Assembly: GCF_021021435.1 (NCBI RefSeq)
Contig: NZ_JAINWI010000003.1
Coordinates: forward strand, 286,722-350,721
Direction of reading: 5' to 3'
Origin: Seohaeicola saemankumensis
Lineage (GTDB): Bacteria > Pseudomonadota > Alphaproteobacteria > Rhodobacterales > Rhodobacteraceae
Length of the DNA: 64,000 nucleotides
Made by a program: the position numbers and the translations under genes. This document shows, in pieces, positions 42,297 to 51,642 of the stretch; positions within the stretch are counted from its first letter, which is position 1, and each line of letters begins with the position of its first letter. The notes below the pieces were generated by a model that saw only the letters and a list, made by a program, of their open reading frames with translations, was not told the DNA's origin and did not search any database.

Positions 42297-43505
42297 ATGA
42301 TCCTGACAAGCACCGAGAACCAGACCAACCTGCCGCGTTATTTCGCGCGCGGCTTTGCCGTGGCGCAGCGCCTGAACAAGGGGCGGTTGGATATCGTATT
42401 GCCGGACGGGCGGATATTCCGCGCCGAGGGCAAGAACCCCGGTCCGGTAGGAGAGTTGCATATCCACAATCCCGATTGCTTCGGTCGCCTCATCCGCGAG
42501 GGGGATCTTGGTTTCACCGATGCCTATCTCGACGGCTGGTGGAGCACACCTGACCTGATGGCCTTCATGGATGTCATGCATGCCGAGAACGACGAGATCT
42601 TTGACGGCTATCCCGGCATGGTCTTTGTCCGGGCTTTCGAAAAGCTGCGCCATTTCCTGCGCTCGAACACCAAAAAGCAGGCGCGCAAGAATATCAGCCA
42701 CCATTATGATCTGGGCAACGACTTCTACAGTCTGTGGCTGGATGACACGATGACCTATTCCAGCGCCAAGTTCGAGACCGGACAGGAAAGTCTGGAAAAG
42801 GCGCAGATCGCCAAATATGCCTCGATGGTTGACCAAATGGGCGCGCAGGCAGGGGATCATATTCTAGAAATCGGCTGCGGCTGGGGTGGTTTTGCCGAAT
42901 ATGCCGCCAAGGAACGCGGGTTGCGGGTGACTTGCCTCACCATTTCGCAGGAGCAGTTTAACTATGCCGTGGACCGCATTGAAAAGGCAGGTCTTTCAGG
43001 AATGGTCGATTTCAAGCTACAGGATTACCGCGACGAGAAGGGCATCTATGACGGGATCGCCAGTATCGAGATGTTCGAGGCAGTGGGCGAGAAATACTGG
43101 CCCGTCTATTTCGACACGGTGCGCGAGCGGTTACGCCCCGGCAAGACGGCGACGCTACAGATCATCACGATCCACGAAAAGCGTTTTGAAATATACCGTA
43201 ACGGCGTGGACTTCATCCAGAAATATATCTTTCCAGGGGGCATGCTGCCCTCGCGTTCGGCCCTTATGAAGGAAATCGACCGTGCTGGCCTGACCTATTC
43301 CCGCTCGGTCGAATTCGGCGAAAGCTACAGCCAGACCTTGCGCCGCTGGTATGACACGTTCAACGAGAAATGGGATCAAGTGTCCGAACTTGGCTTTGAC
43401 GATCGTTTCCGCCGGATGTGGAATTTCTATCTGACGTCTTGCGCTGCGACCTTCCATAGCGGAAATTGTGATGTAACGCAGATCACAGTCACAAGGCCCG
43501 GATAG
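42297..43505 (+). CDS. cfa: Cyclopropane-fatty-acyl-phospholipid synthase family methyltransferase
   Basis: About 402 residues. SAM-dependent enzyme that modifies double bonds of membrane lipids: 'SHHYDLGNDFYSLWLDDTMTYSSA', SAM-binding 'ILEIGCGWGGFAEYAA', 'LQDYRDEKGIYDGIASIEMFEAVGE' and 'QKYIFPGGMLPS' are all family marks. The start at 42297 is preferred as GGAG stands six bases upstream; ATG 42291 sits directly on it. Likely co-regulated with the photolyase under photooxidative stress. trgA follows with no gap. Confidence 0.92.
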   Translation: MILTSTENQTNLPRYFARGFAVAQRLNKGRLDIVLPDGRIFRAEGKNPGPVGELHIHNPDCFGRLIREGDLGFTDAYLDGWWSTPDLMAFMDVMHAENDEIFDGYPGMVFVRAFEKLRHFLRSNTKKQARKNISHHYDLGNDFYSLWLDDTMTYSSAKFETGQESLEKAQIAKYASMVDQMGAQAGDHILEIGCGWGGFAEYAAKERGLRVTCLTISQEQFNYAVDRIEKAGLSGMVDFKLQDYRDEKGIYDGIASIEMFEAVGEKYWPVYFDTVRERLRPGKTATLQIITIHEKRFEIYRNGVDFIQKYIFPGGMLPSRSALMKEIDRAGLTYSRSVEFGESYSQTLRRWYDTFNEKWDQVSELGFDDRFRRMWNFYLTSCAATFHSGNCDVTQITVTRPG

Positions 43506-43946
43506 ATGCTGACAGCCCCTCGACTTGTTGCCGCCATTGTTCTGGCTGTCGTGGGGTATCTGGCGTCCGACCTGATCAAACCGCTCCTGCCGGAGGATAA
43601 GGATTTCGGGTATTTCTCCTTTGTGAATGCCGCACTGGGGGCTGCTACGGGATGGATCGTGATTGGCAAAAGGGTCGGGCGCGGTATCTCGCCCGCCATT
43701 GGTCACGGATTTACCGCTGCGGCCGCGCTGATCTTCTGGGGCTTGTTCGTGCAATCGGGCAACGAAATGCTGCGCCTTGCCTTGCGCCGGCGCTTCGATG
43801 GCCCGCTTGAGGCGCTGACCGACATGTTACGTATCGGGCTTGAATTCGCGGTCACGATGTCGACCGTTCCGGTCTTGGGGACGTTGTTTCTTGGCGGAGT
43901 CGTCGCCGCCATTCTGGCCGAGTTCGCGTCACGGCATTGGCGCTGA
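43506..43946 (+). CDS. trgA: TrgA family membrane protein (tellurite resistance)
   Basis: 146 residues with about three to four hydrophobic segments ('LVAAIVLAVVGYLASDLIKPLLP', 'AALIFWGLFVQSGNEML', 'VLGTLFLGGVVAAILAEF'). It matches TrgA, described with TrgB and CysK as a tellurite-resistance locus in Rhodobacter sphaeroides; the same order is present here. Starts directly after the cfa stop. Molecular role unknown. Confidence 0.87.
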   Translation: MLTAPRLVAAIVLAVVGYLASDLIKPLLPEDKDFGYFSFVNAALGAATGWIVIGKRVGRGISPAIGHGFTAAAALIFWGLFVQSGNEMLRLALRRRFDGPLEALTDMLRIGLEFAVTMSTVPVLGTLFLGGVVAAILAEFASRHWR

Positions 43947-43950
43947 TCAG

Positions 43951-45090
43951 ATGACCGCGCTTTTTGTCTACGGCACGCTGCGGCATGTGCCATTGCTCGA
44001 GGTGGTTCTGGGACATCCAGTAAAGGCTTCGCAACAACAGGCGGCAAGCCTGCAAGACCATCAGGTCCTCTGGGCTGAGGGGCAAGCCTTTCCCGTTCTG
44101 CAACCTGCGCTGCAACAGCAGGCCGCAGGTGTGCTCTTGTCCGGTCTTGATGCGCAGGACATGGCACGGCTTGATTATTACGAGGGCGGTTTCGGCTACC
44201 ATCTGGCCCCTGTCTTGGTGCAGACAGCCCAAGGGCCTTGCGCGGCACAGGTCTGGTTTCCCGATGCAGGTCTTTGGCAAACCGGCGCGCCTTGGGATCT
44301 GGCAGAGTGGCAACAGCGTTGGAGTGCGATCAACATGGCCGCCGCGTCCGAAATGATGGATTTTTTCGGGCGCTTTCCGGCACAGGTGATTGCCCGCATG
44401 TATCCGATGATCATGGCGCGCGCCGCATCGCGAGTGGCCGCAGGGCAGGCGGGTCTGCCAGCCGATCCAGCACTTCCACAAAGCGGGCTGACACGTGACG
44501 ATGTCACGAGCAAACGGCTGGACCGCCCCTATGCCGATTTTTTTGCGGTTGAAGAGCATCACCTGCACTTTCGCCGGTTCGAGGGCGGGCAGAGCCCCGT
44601 CGTCAAACGCGCGGTCTTTGTGGCCTCTGATGCGGCGATTCTGTTGCCCTATGATCCGCTGCGCGACCGCGTATTGGTGATCGAGCAGTTCCGCGCCGGT
44701 CCCTACGCGCGCGGCGATCTGGTGCCCTGGCCGCTGGAACCTGTTGCAGGCCGTGTCGATCCCGGAGAGACACCACAAGACGCCGCCATGCGCGAGGCGC
44801 AGGAAGAGGCGGGCCTGACCATCCGCCATTTGGAACGCATCAGCACCAACTATCCCTCGCCCGGATCGACAGCGGAGTATTTTCACATCTTTGTCGGGAT
44901 CTGTGATCTGCCCGACCGCAGCGACGATCTGGGGGGCGTTGCCTCCGAAGACGAGGATATCCGCAGTCATATCCTGCCATATGCGCAGTTTCTGGACCTG
45001 CTGGACCGTGATCTTCTGACGGTGGGACCGTTGATTTTGGCGGGTCACTGGCTTGCGCGCAACCGTGCCCGCCTGCGCGCCACACCTTGA
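43951..45090 (+). CDS. trgB: TrgB: gamma-glutamylcyclotransferase-like plus NUDIX protein
   Basis: About 379 residues in two parts. Residues 1-110 look like a gamma-glutamylcyclotransferase/AIG2 barrel ('MTALFVYGTLRHVPLLEVVLG', 'LDYYEGGFGYHLAPV'). Residues 180-375 are an ADP-ribose pyrophosphatase-type NUDIX hydrolase with the full box at 267-289 (G..PGET..AAMREAQEEAGL). The start at 43951 follows the trgA stop by four bases. The second gene of the trgAB pair. The cyclotransferase-like half suggests a glutathione link, not proven. Confidence 0.88.
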   Translation: MTALFVYGTLRHVPLLEVVLGHPVKASQQQAASLQDHQVLWAEGQAFPVLQPALQQQAAGVLLSGLDAQDMARLDYYEGGFGYHLAPVLVQTAQGPCAAQVWFPDAGLWQTGAPWDLAEWQQRWSAINMAAASEMMDFFGRFPAQVIARMYPMIMARAASRVAAGQAGLPADPALPQSGLTRDDVTSKRLDRPYADFFAVEEHHLHFRRFEGGQSPVVKRAVFVASDAAILLPYDPLRDRVLVIEQFRAGPYARGDLVPWPLEPVAGRVDPGETPQDAAMREAQEEAGLTIRHLERISTNYPSPGSTAEYFHIFVGICDLPDRSDDLGGVASEDEDIRSHILPYAQFLDLLDRDLLTVGPLILAGHWLARNRARLRATP

Positions 45091-45177
45091 GTTTCTGCCG
45101 CCGGATGCCTACTAGGTATCTGGTGAGTATCTGGGGCGGCATGACGCTCGTTCGATCTGGAATACGGGAGACAGGCA

Positions 45178-46212
45178 ATGCGGATAGCACAGGATCTGGC
45201 AGATGCGGTGGGCAAGACACCATTGATCCGGCTGAAAGCTGCCAGCGAGGCCACAGGATGCGAGATTCTGGGCAAGGCAGAGTTCATGAATCCCGGCCAG
45301 TCGGTCAAGGATCGCGCCGCACTCTACATCATCAAGGATGCCGTGGCGCGTGGCTTACTCAAGCCCGGCGGCACGATTGTTGAGGGCACGGCAGGCAATA
45401 CCGGCATCGGTCTGGCGCTGGTGGGGGCCTCGATGGGTTTCAAGACCGTCATCGTGATTCCCGAGACCCAAAGTCAGGAAAAAAAGGATATGATCCGCTT
45501 GGCGGGCGCACAACTGGTTGAAGTGCCCGCAGCGCCCTACAAGAACCCCAACAATTATGTCCGCTATTCCGGTCGTCTGGCCGAGGCGCTGGCCAAGACA
45601 GACCCCAATGGGGTGATCTGGGCCAACCAGTTCGACAATACCGCCAACCGTCAGGCCCATATCGAAACCACCGGCCCCGAGATCTGGGAGCAGACAGGCG
45701 GCAAGGTTGATGGCTTTATCTGCGCGGTCGGATCAGGTGGCACGCTGGCGGGGGTCGGCATGGCCCTGCAGCCCAAAGGCGTCAAGATCGGTCTGGCCGA
45801 TCCCGATGGTGCGGCGCTGCATGCCTTCTACACCACCGGAGAGTTGAAATCCTCGGGCGAGTCCATCACGGAAGGGATCGGGCAGGGGCGTATTACCGCG
45901 AACCTTGAAGGCTTCACCCCCGATTTCAGCTATAACATCCCCGACGCAGAGGCGCTGCCGCTGGTCTTTGATCTGCTGGCGGATGAGGGTCTGTGTCTGG
46001 GTGGATCTTCCGGGGTCAATATTGCGGGGGCCGTCCGTATGGCCCGCGAGATGGGGCCAGGCCATACGATCGTGACGATCCTTTGCGACTATGGCACGCG
46101 CTATCAGTCCAAGCTGTTCAATCCCGAATTCCTGCTAGAAAAGAAGCTGCCCGTCCCTGACTGGCTGACGGAGGTCGGACGCGTGGTGCCGTCCGTATTC
46201 GAAGAGGCATGA
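45178..46212 (+). CDS. cysK: Cysteine synthase A (O-acetylserine sulfhydrylase)
   Basis: PLP enzyme of 344 residues making cysteine from O-acetylserine and sulfide. PLP Lys44 is in 'NPGQSVKDRAALYI', the phosphate loop 'GTAGNTGIGLAL' and the later 'GSGGTLAGVG' and 'GGSSGVN' are intact. The start has GGGAGA. It follows trgAB as in Rhodobacter sphaeroides, where cysK contributes to tellurite resistance. Its stop overlaps the start of the MscS-type gene (ATGA). Confidence 0.94.
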   Translation: MRIAQDLADAVGKTPLIRLKAASEATGCEILGKAEFMNPGQSVKDRAALYIIKDAVARGLLKPGGTIVEGTAGNTGIGLALVGASMGFKTVIVIPETQSQEKKDMIRLAGAQLVEVPAAPYKNPNNYVRYSGRLAEALAKTDPNGVIWANQFDNTANRQAHIETTGPEIWEQTGGKVDGFICAVGSGGTLAGVGMALQPKGVKIGLADPDGAALHAFYTTGELKSSGESITEGIGQGRITANLEGFTPDFSYNIPDAEALPLVFDLLADEGLCLGGSSGVNIAGAVRMAREMGPGHTIVTILCDYGTRYQSKLFNPEFLLEKKLPVPDWLTEVGRVVPSVFEEA

Positions 46213-48740
46213 TTCCGAAAGCGTCCCGCGTGTCTGGAAGATTCTCCTGCCGGATTTTGCCGGTCTTCTTTGCGTGGTTGGCTGTGCTCTGCCTGGCTGC
46301 TGCGTTGCCAGAACTGGCGCAAGCCCAGACAGATACATCATCTTCCCAGGCCGAGGATACTGCCGCAGGTCCGGATTACGGTGTGTGGGAGGATACGGCG
46401 GAACGCGCCGAAGCAGCGATTGAATCCCAACGCGCCTCGACACCGGTTCTGGAGGATTTGCGCGCCGAGATCGTCGGCTGGCGCGAGTCGTTTCTGTCGG
46501 CGCAATCCATCAATGCGCCGCGTATCGCGACCCTGCGAACACAGATCGACGCCTTGGGACCGGTGCCCGAAAACGGGAGCGAACCTGAGGACATCGCCGC
46601 GCGCAGAGCTGAACTGACCGAGCAACTGGCCCGTTTGCGCGCCCCCGTTCTGGCCGCAGAAGAGGCCCATACACGTGCAAGCGGTATCGTTGCCGAGATT
46701 GACCGCATCATCCGTGAACGCCAGACCGACGCCTTGCTGACCCGTAGCCACACCCCGCTTAATCTGGCGCTCTGGCCGCGGGCGGCGCAGGAACTGGCGG
46801 TCGCGGGCGGCATGATCTCGACGGAAACGGCAGAGGCGTGGGCCGATCCGGCACAACGCGAGGCCACGCTTGAAAACCTGCCGGTCACGCTGGTGCTGAC
46901 CGCGATCGGTCTTGTCCTGATCCTGCGGGGCCGCCGTTGGGCCAACAGGCTGGGGGGACGTCTTTATGACCGTTGGAGCCGTGGCAAGGATGTCTGGGGC
47001 TTCCTGATATCCCTGACACAGGTTGCCATACCGCTTGCGGGTATTTTCGTACTGACCGAGGCGATTTTCGCCACCGGACTTGTAGGTCTGACGGGCGCCG
47101 AAATCGTCGAGGTCTTTCCGGTCTGGGGCGGTATCCTGCTGGGGGCCCGTTGGCTGGCCGGACGTCTGTTTCCGGCCCGCTTGTCCGAACCACCCCTTGC
47201 AGTCCAGCCCGAACGCCGCGCTGAAGCGCGCTATTACAGCACGGCAATGGCCTTTCTGATCGTCGCACAGGGCTTTATCGGATTGCTCAGCCAGATCGCG
47301 GATCTGAGCGACGAAACGCTTGTAATCGTCAGCTTTCCGGTCATCTTGCTGACCGCTCTTGTGCTCTACCGCCTGGGACAGTTTCTGACAGGCCAGATGG
47401 CCATCCAGAATGATGACACCACCATTCCCAGTTACCGTGATCGCGCAGTAAGGCTTCTGTCCAAGGGGGCAATGCTGGTTGCGGTCGTGGCATCTGTTGC
47501 TGCGGCGATCGGCTATACTGCGGCAGCCAAGGGCCTCATCTACCCCTATGTGCTGACACTTGCGATGCTCAGCGTCGTGCTGATCCTGCAAAAGCTGGTC
47601 AGCGACACCTATGCTTTTGTGACCCACGCGCCAGACGGTCAGACCGACGCGCTGATCCCTGTGCTGATCGGTTTCCTTCTGACAGTATTGGCACTGCCTG
47701 TGCTGGCGCTGATCTGGGGCGCGCGCATTGCCGATCTGACCGAGGTCTGGGCGCGTTTCCGCGAGGGGTTCAGCATCGGTGGTTCACGGATTTCACCGAC
47801 CGATTTTCTGGCCTTTGTGCTGATTTTCACGATTGGCTATGCCCTCACGCGCGTCGTGCAGGGGGCTTTGCGGACATCCGTTCTGCCCAAGACCAAAATT
47901 GACCCCGGCGGTCAGAATGCCATCGTGGTGGGGCTGGGCTATGTCGGTATCTTTGTGGCCGCCTTGGTCGCCATCACCAGCGCGGGGATTGATCTGTCCT
48001 CGATCGCCATTGTCGCCGGTGCGCTTTCTGTGGGCATCGGTTTCGGCCTGCAAACCATCGTGTCGAACTTTGTCTCGGGAATCATCCTTCTGATCGAGCG
48101 CCCCATTTCCGAGGGTGACTGGATCGAGGTTGGTGGCCAGCAGGGTTATGTGCGCGATATTTCGGTCCGTTCGACGCGGATTGAAACGTTCGACCGGACA
48201 GATGTGATCGTGCCGAATGCCGATCTGGTCAGCGGTACGGTTACCAATTTCACGCGCGGCAATACCGTGGGCCGCGTGATCGTGCGTGTCGGCGTGGCTT
48301 ATGGCACCGACACGCGCCGCGTCGAAACCATCCTGCGGGAGATTGCCGAGGCGCAACCGATGGTGCTGGCACAACCGGCACCGGGCATCGTGTTTCAGGG
48401 GTTTGGTGCGGATTCACTCGATTTCGAAATCCGCGCCATTCTGCGCGATGTGAACTGGATGCTCTCGGTCAAGTCCGAGATCAATCACCAGATCGCCAAG
48501 CGTTTCGCCGAGGAGGGGATCGAGATTCCCTTTGCCCAGCGCGACATATGGATACGCAATCCCGAAGCCCTGCGCGGCGAAGAGACCCCCGCCAAGATGC
48601 CCGTTGCAGCGACAATGACGGACAGGCGGGAAGGGCAGGCGGCACCGCACAAAGACAAGATCACGCCACCATCCGACACGATACGCGATGCCGAGATGGA
48701 CGATGCCGGAGACAACTCCGGCGGCGAGGGAGATAAATAA
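46209..48740 (+). CDS. Mechanosensitive ion channel protein with N-terminal DUF3772-type domain
   Basis: 843 residues. Signal peptide (about 1-40, cleaved near AQAQ), a periplasmic coiled-coil DUF3772-like region to about 200, then some ten membrane helices and the MscS core from about 550: 'ALSVGIGFGLQTIVSNFVSGIILLIERPISEGDWIEVGGQQGYVRDISVRSTRIETFDRTDVIVPNADLV' (in pieces), followed by the beta/alpha C-terminal cage and a charged tail. A large MscK/MscM-like channel. Translationally coupled to cysK, with alaX next. Confidence 0.9.
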   Translation: MIPKASRVSGRFSCRILPVFFAWLAVLCLAAALPELAQAQTDTSSSQAEDTAAGPDYGVWEDTAERAEAAIESQRASTPVLEDLRAEIVGWRESFLSAQSINAPRIATLRTQIDALGPVPENGSEPEDIAARRAELTEQLARLRAPVLAAEEAHTRASGIVAEIDRIIRERQTDALLTRSHTPLNLALWPRAAQELAVAGGMISTETAEAWADPAQREATLENLPVTLVLTAIGLVLILRGRRWANRLGGRLYDRWSRGKDVWGFLISLTQVAIPLAGIFVLTEAIFATGLVGLTGAEIVEVFPVWGGILLGARWLAGRLFPARLSEPPLAVQPERRAEARYYSTAMAFLIVAQGFIGLLSQIADLSDETLVIVSFPVILLTALVLYRLGQFLTGQMAIQNDDTTIPSYRDRAVRLLSKGAMLVAVVASVAAAIGYTAAAKGLIYPYVLTLAMLSVVLILQKLVSDTYAFVTHAPDGQTDALIPVLIGFLLTVLALPVLALIWGARIADLTEVWARFREGFSIGGSRISPTDFLAFVLIFTIGYALTRVVQGALRTSVLPKTKIDPGGQNAIVVGLGYVGIFVAALVAITSAGIDLSSIAIVAGALSVGIGFGLQTIVSNFVSGIILLIERPISEGDWIEVGGQQGYVRDISVRSTRIETFDRTDVIVPNADLVSGTVTNFTRGNTVGRVIVRVGVAYGTDTRRVETILREIAEAQPMVLAQPAPGIVFQGFGADSLDFEIRAILRDVNWMLSVKSEINHQIAKRFAEEGIEIPFAQRDIWIRNPEALRGEETPAKMPVAATMTDRREGQAAPHKDKITPPSDTIRDAEMDDAGDNSGGEGDK

Positions 48741-48741
48741 A

Positions 48742-49470
48742 ATGACAGAACCACTGTTCCGCACCGATGCCTATCTCAGGCAGTGCGAGGGACGCGTGCT
48801 GGCCTATACCGACACCGGCGGGCTGATCCTTGACCGGAGCATCTTCTATCCGCATGGCGGTGGACAGCCCGGCGACAGCGGCAAGCTGGTCTGGGAGGGC
48901 GGCGAGATAGTGCTGGCCGATACGCGCAAGGGCGAAGGCGACCGGATCGTATTGATGCCGGCAGGTGCTGAACCGGCCTTGGCAATGCCGCCCTTGGGCG
49001 CGCTGGTGCAGACCGACCTCGACTGGGATCGCCGCCACCGCCACATGCGCGTGCATACCGCGCTGCATCTTCTATCCGTCGTGATCCCCTTGCCGGTCAC
49101 AGGCGGCTCGATCAGCGCCGACAAGGGACGGCTGGATTTCGACATGCCCGATGCACCCGATGACCGCGATGACCTTGAAGCCGAGTTGAACGAGCTGATC
49201 GCCCGCGATCTGGCCGTGACGGATGAATGGATCACGGATGCCGCCCTTGAGGCCAATCCCGGTCTGGTCAAAACCATGTCGGTGATGCCGCCGATGGGGT
49301 CGGGCCATGTGCGCCTTGTGCGGATCGGGCGGGGCGGGGATCAGGTCGATCTGCAACCCTGCGGCGGCACCCACGTCGCCCGCACCGCCGAAATCGGCCG
49401 TGTCAGCCTTGGCAAGTTCGAGAAAAAAGGCCGCCAGAACCGGCGGGTAACCCTGTTGCTGGATAGCTGA
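48742..49470 (+). CDS. Alanyl-tRNA editing protein (AlaX)
   Basis: Free-standing editing domain of about 242 residues that removes Ser or Gly from mischarged tRNA-Ala. The zinc motif HxxxH is in 'RVHTALHLLSV' and the second pair is in 'PCGGTHVA'; 'FYPHGGGQPGDSG' is also typical. The start at 48742 lies one base after the channel gene's stop, behind GAGGGAGA; the frame back to 48688 overlaps that gene. Confidence 0.92.
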   Translation: MTEPLFRTDAYLRQCEGRVLAYTDTGGLILDRSIFYPHGGGQPGDSGKLVWEGGEIVLADTRKGEGDRIVLMPAGAEPALAMPPLGALVQTDLDWDRRHRHMRVHTALHLLSVVIPLPVTGGSISADKGRLDFDMPDAPDDRDDLEAELNELIARDLAVTDEWITDAALEANPGLVKTMSVMPPMGSGHVRLVRIGRGGDQVDLQPCGGTHVARTAEIGRVSLGKFEKKGRQNRRVTLLLDS

Positions 49471-49494
49471 CGGCGGCACAGCACCGGACCGGTC

Positions 49495-49518
49495 GCCCGC
49501 GCAGTTGACCGCGCGGGC
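49495..49518. terminator. GC hairpin between converging genes
   Basis: GCCCGCGC (49495-49502) and GCGCGGGC (49511-49518) with an 8-base loop, directly past the AI-2E transporter stop and 25 bases past alaX. No T run on either side; possibly a two-way terminator. Confidence 0.4.
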
Positions 49519-50769
49519 CTATTCCCCTGCTGCGGCTGAACGGCTTTCACCCTGCGCGGGGCTATGAGGCATCGTATCCGTGGCCCCGGGTTCTTCCATC
49601 CCGCGCGGAAAATCGGGCAGATCGCTTTCGGTATCGGGCAGACCCTCGCGCGAAAGCAGCACCGCTACACCGCGCAATTCGGGAATATGGCTACAGATAA
49701 TCATGATCGCCACCATGATCGGTACCGACAGGAACATCCCCGGTATGCCCCAGACAGCCGCCCAGAAGGCAAGGTTGATGATGATCCCGAATGACGAGAG
49801 CCGCAGTGCATGGCCCATCAGCATCGGGTCGATGACATTGCCGTTCAGAAACTGGATCGTCGTGACCGCGATGAAGATAGCCAGCGTCAGCGACGGGTCT
49901 TCAAGCTGCACAAAGGCGATCAGCGACACGACAATCGTGGCCAGTATCGAACCGATATTGGGAATATAGTTCAACACGAAGGTCAGAATGCCCATTGCGA
50001 CAGCCAGTTCCAGCGAGAACAGCTTGCAAACGCCGAACACCATCACCCCCGTCACGATACTCACGGCGGTCTTGACCAGAAGGTAATAGTTCACGCGGTG
50101 GATGATCGAGGCGATGATGCGCCCGACTTGCTGCGCCTGTTGCTCGTCACGAAAGAAATTCGTCATCTTGGTGTCAAACCAGATACGCTCTGCGAACAAG
50201 AAACCGACAAACAGGATCACCAGGACGGTAGCCTGCAACAGATTGCCCGCCTGTCCGGCGAGCTGGCGCAGATAGCCAGAAATATCGGCTGTCCGGACAG
50301 TATTCAGGATCGAGGCTTCGATATCTTCGCCCAGCCACGAGAAAAGCGCCGCAATCGCGAAGGGCGCGCGCTCGGTGTAGGCGAGTGCTGTGGACAGCAC
50401 AGTGTTGACCTGGCTCAGGATGATAGATGTCAGCGTCAGCAGCGCCGCCGAGATCAGCAGCAGCGCCGCGATACTGGCCAGCCAGTTGGGAATGCGGAAC
50501 GGCCCGACCCTGATCCGCGCGATCGAGTTGATCGCATCCGAGGTCAGGCTGAACAGCACGATCGCCGTGGCCAGCGACACCAGCAGGAATTGCGCCTGCA
50601 CCAGCAGGAATAATACGACTGCAAAGGCAATGATGATCAGCGCCGTCGTCTGTATTCGCGAATACTGGATGGTCTCGCTACGCATCAGCGGGCTGTCTTC
50701 GGAACCCGAAGGTTCGGCGCGCGGTTGATGCGCCTCGGAAGAGGATAGCTTTATGTGCATGCGTGGCAT
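49519..50769 (-). CDS. AI-2E family transporter
   Basis: About 416 residues. Hydrophobic pairs near the N-terminus ('ALIIIAFAVVLFLLVQAQFLLV'), a long amphipathic middle and the C-terminal bundle with 'LTFVLNYIPNIGSILATI' and 'NVIDPMLMGHALRLSSFGIIINLAFWA', which define the AI-2E/TqsA/PerM family. Actual cargo varies (autoinducer export, Na+/H+ or none known). Start uncertain: 50769 has CGAGG close by, 50784, 50760 and 50685 are alternatives. Confidence 0.88.
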   Translation of the reverse strand: MPRMHIKLSSSEAHQPRAEPSGSEDSPLMRSETIQYSRIQTTALIIIAFAVVLFLLVQAQFLLVSLATAIVLFSLTSDAINSIARIRVGPFRIPNWLASIAALLLISAALLTLTSIILSQVNTVLSTALAYTERAPFAIAALFSWLGEDIEASILNTVRTADISGYLRQLAGQAGNLLQATVLVILFVGFLFAERIWFDTKMTNFFRDEQQAQQVGRIIASIIHRVNYYLLVKTAVSIVTGVMVFGVCKLFSLELAVAMGILTFVLNYIPNIGSILATIVVSLIAFVQLEDPSLTLAIFIAVTTIQFLNGNVIDPMLMGHALRLSSFGIIINLAFWAAVWGIPGMFLSVPIMVAIMIICSHIPELRGVAVLLSREGLPDTESDLPDFPRGMEEPGATDTMPHSPAQGESRSAAAGE

Positions 50770-50988
50770 TGGCCTCGTGATCATCTGTACGACAGGTTTC
50801 ACCCTGCATGAGAGACATATGGTGCGAAACAGCGCTTTTCCATGACTATGTGGCATCCTGTAGCAAGACTCAACGCCCAGCAGGATGCCTGTGCCGGATT
50901 GCATGGCCGGACAGGTGAAATCTGTTCAAAGCGGCAGCATTCGGGGTCTTGCATTCATCGGTCAGGTAAGGATAGAAGGCCAGCTAAC

Positions 50989-51078
50989 GGAGAGGTGGCC
51001 GAGTGGTCGAAGGCGCACGCCTGGAAAGTGTGTAGGCGGGAGACCGTCTCCAGGGTTCGAATCCCTGTCTCTCCGCCA
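50989..51078 (+). tRNA. tRNA-Ser (GGA)
   Basis: 90-nt class II tRNA: acceptor GGAGAGG/TCTCTCC, long variable arm, anticodon loop CTGGAAA (GGA, reads UCC/UCU), T-arm CAGGG-TTCGAAT-CCCTG, encoded CCA. Its last 22 bases plus five beyond are repeated exactly, inverted, at 61305-61331. Confidence 0.96.
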
Positions 51079-51642
51079 GAATTCCTTTTGATTGCGTTGT
51101 GCGGGTGCAGCTTGGCCGGATTGCCTTGGTGTAGGCGGGCGGGTGCTAGACCTGCTGCGCCCTTGGGGTTTTGCAATGGAGTTTGTTCGTTTGACAAAGA
51201 ACGTTGCCAGCATGAGCTAAAGCCGTCCGGAACGGTTGCGCCGGACACGGTAACGGCGAATAGAAACCCGTGTCTATGCCTGTTTGGGATAGCCTCGTCA
51301 GGGTGTCAGGCGGTTTTCCCGGCAAGTCAACGGCATCGGTTGCGACGCGCTCTGCTGTGATCCCGAAATAGGCATAAAGCCTGTCTGCGTGGTCCGATGC
51401 ACCGAGACTGTCATGCCGAAAAAGGCGTCATCCTCGCGCGGTGTTGGTGGAAGGCGATCATCATATCGGATACTGCCTGCTGCGATCAGGTGCGTGCTGC
51501 CAGACCTGACAGGTTGATCTGGGTCTTTTTCAGTCCGCTCGTCATTTCCATGCCTGTGGCCCATACGATGCTGGGCGCGCTTCTTTAGCACCGAACAACC
51601 GGCCAGATCCTCGGGCCGGTTTCTGACTTATTATCACGGGAA
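51079..51642. other. Non-coding stretch downstream of tRNA-Ser
   Basis: About 560 bases with no gene I can support. Frames of 60-100 codons exist on both strands (51397-51588 plus, 51298-51591 minus), but none has a ribosome-binding site or recognisable protein. Only the hairpin at its right end is structured. It could be a decayed integration scar next to a tRNA, which is a guess. Confidence 0.4.
51597..51621 (-). terminator. Hairpin after the pterin methyltransferase gene
   Basis: AACCGGCC (51597-51604) pairs with GGCCGGTT (51614-51621), 22 bases past the stop of the minus-strand operon. The following bases are only moderately T-rich. Confidence 0.45.

Noticed and set aside
51298..51591. 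97-codon minus-strand frame downstream of tRNA-Ser
   Set aside because: No ribosome-binding site, no recognisable motif, composition like out-of-frame sequence.
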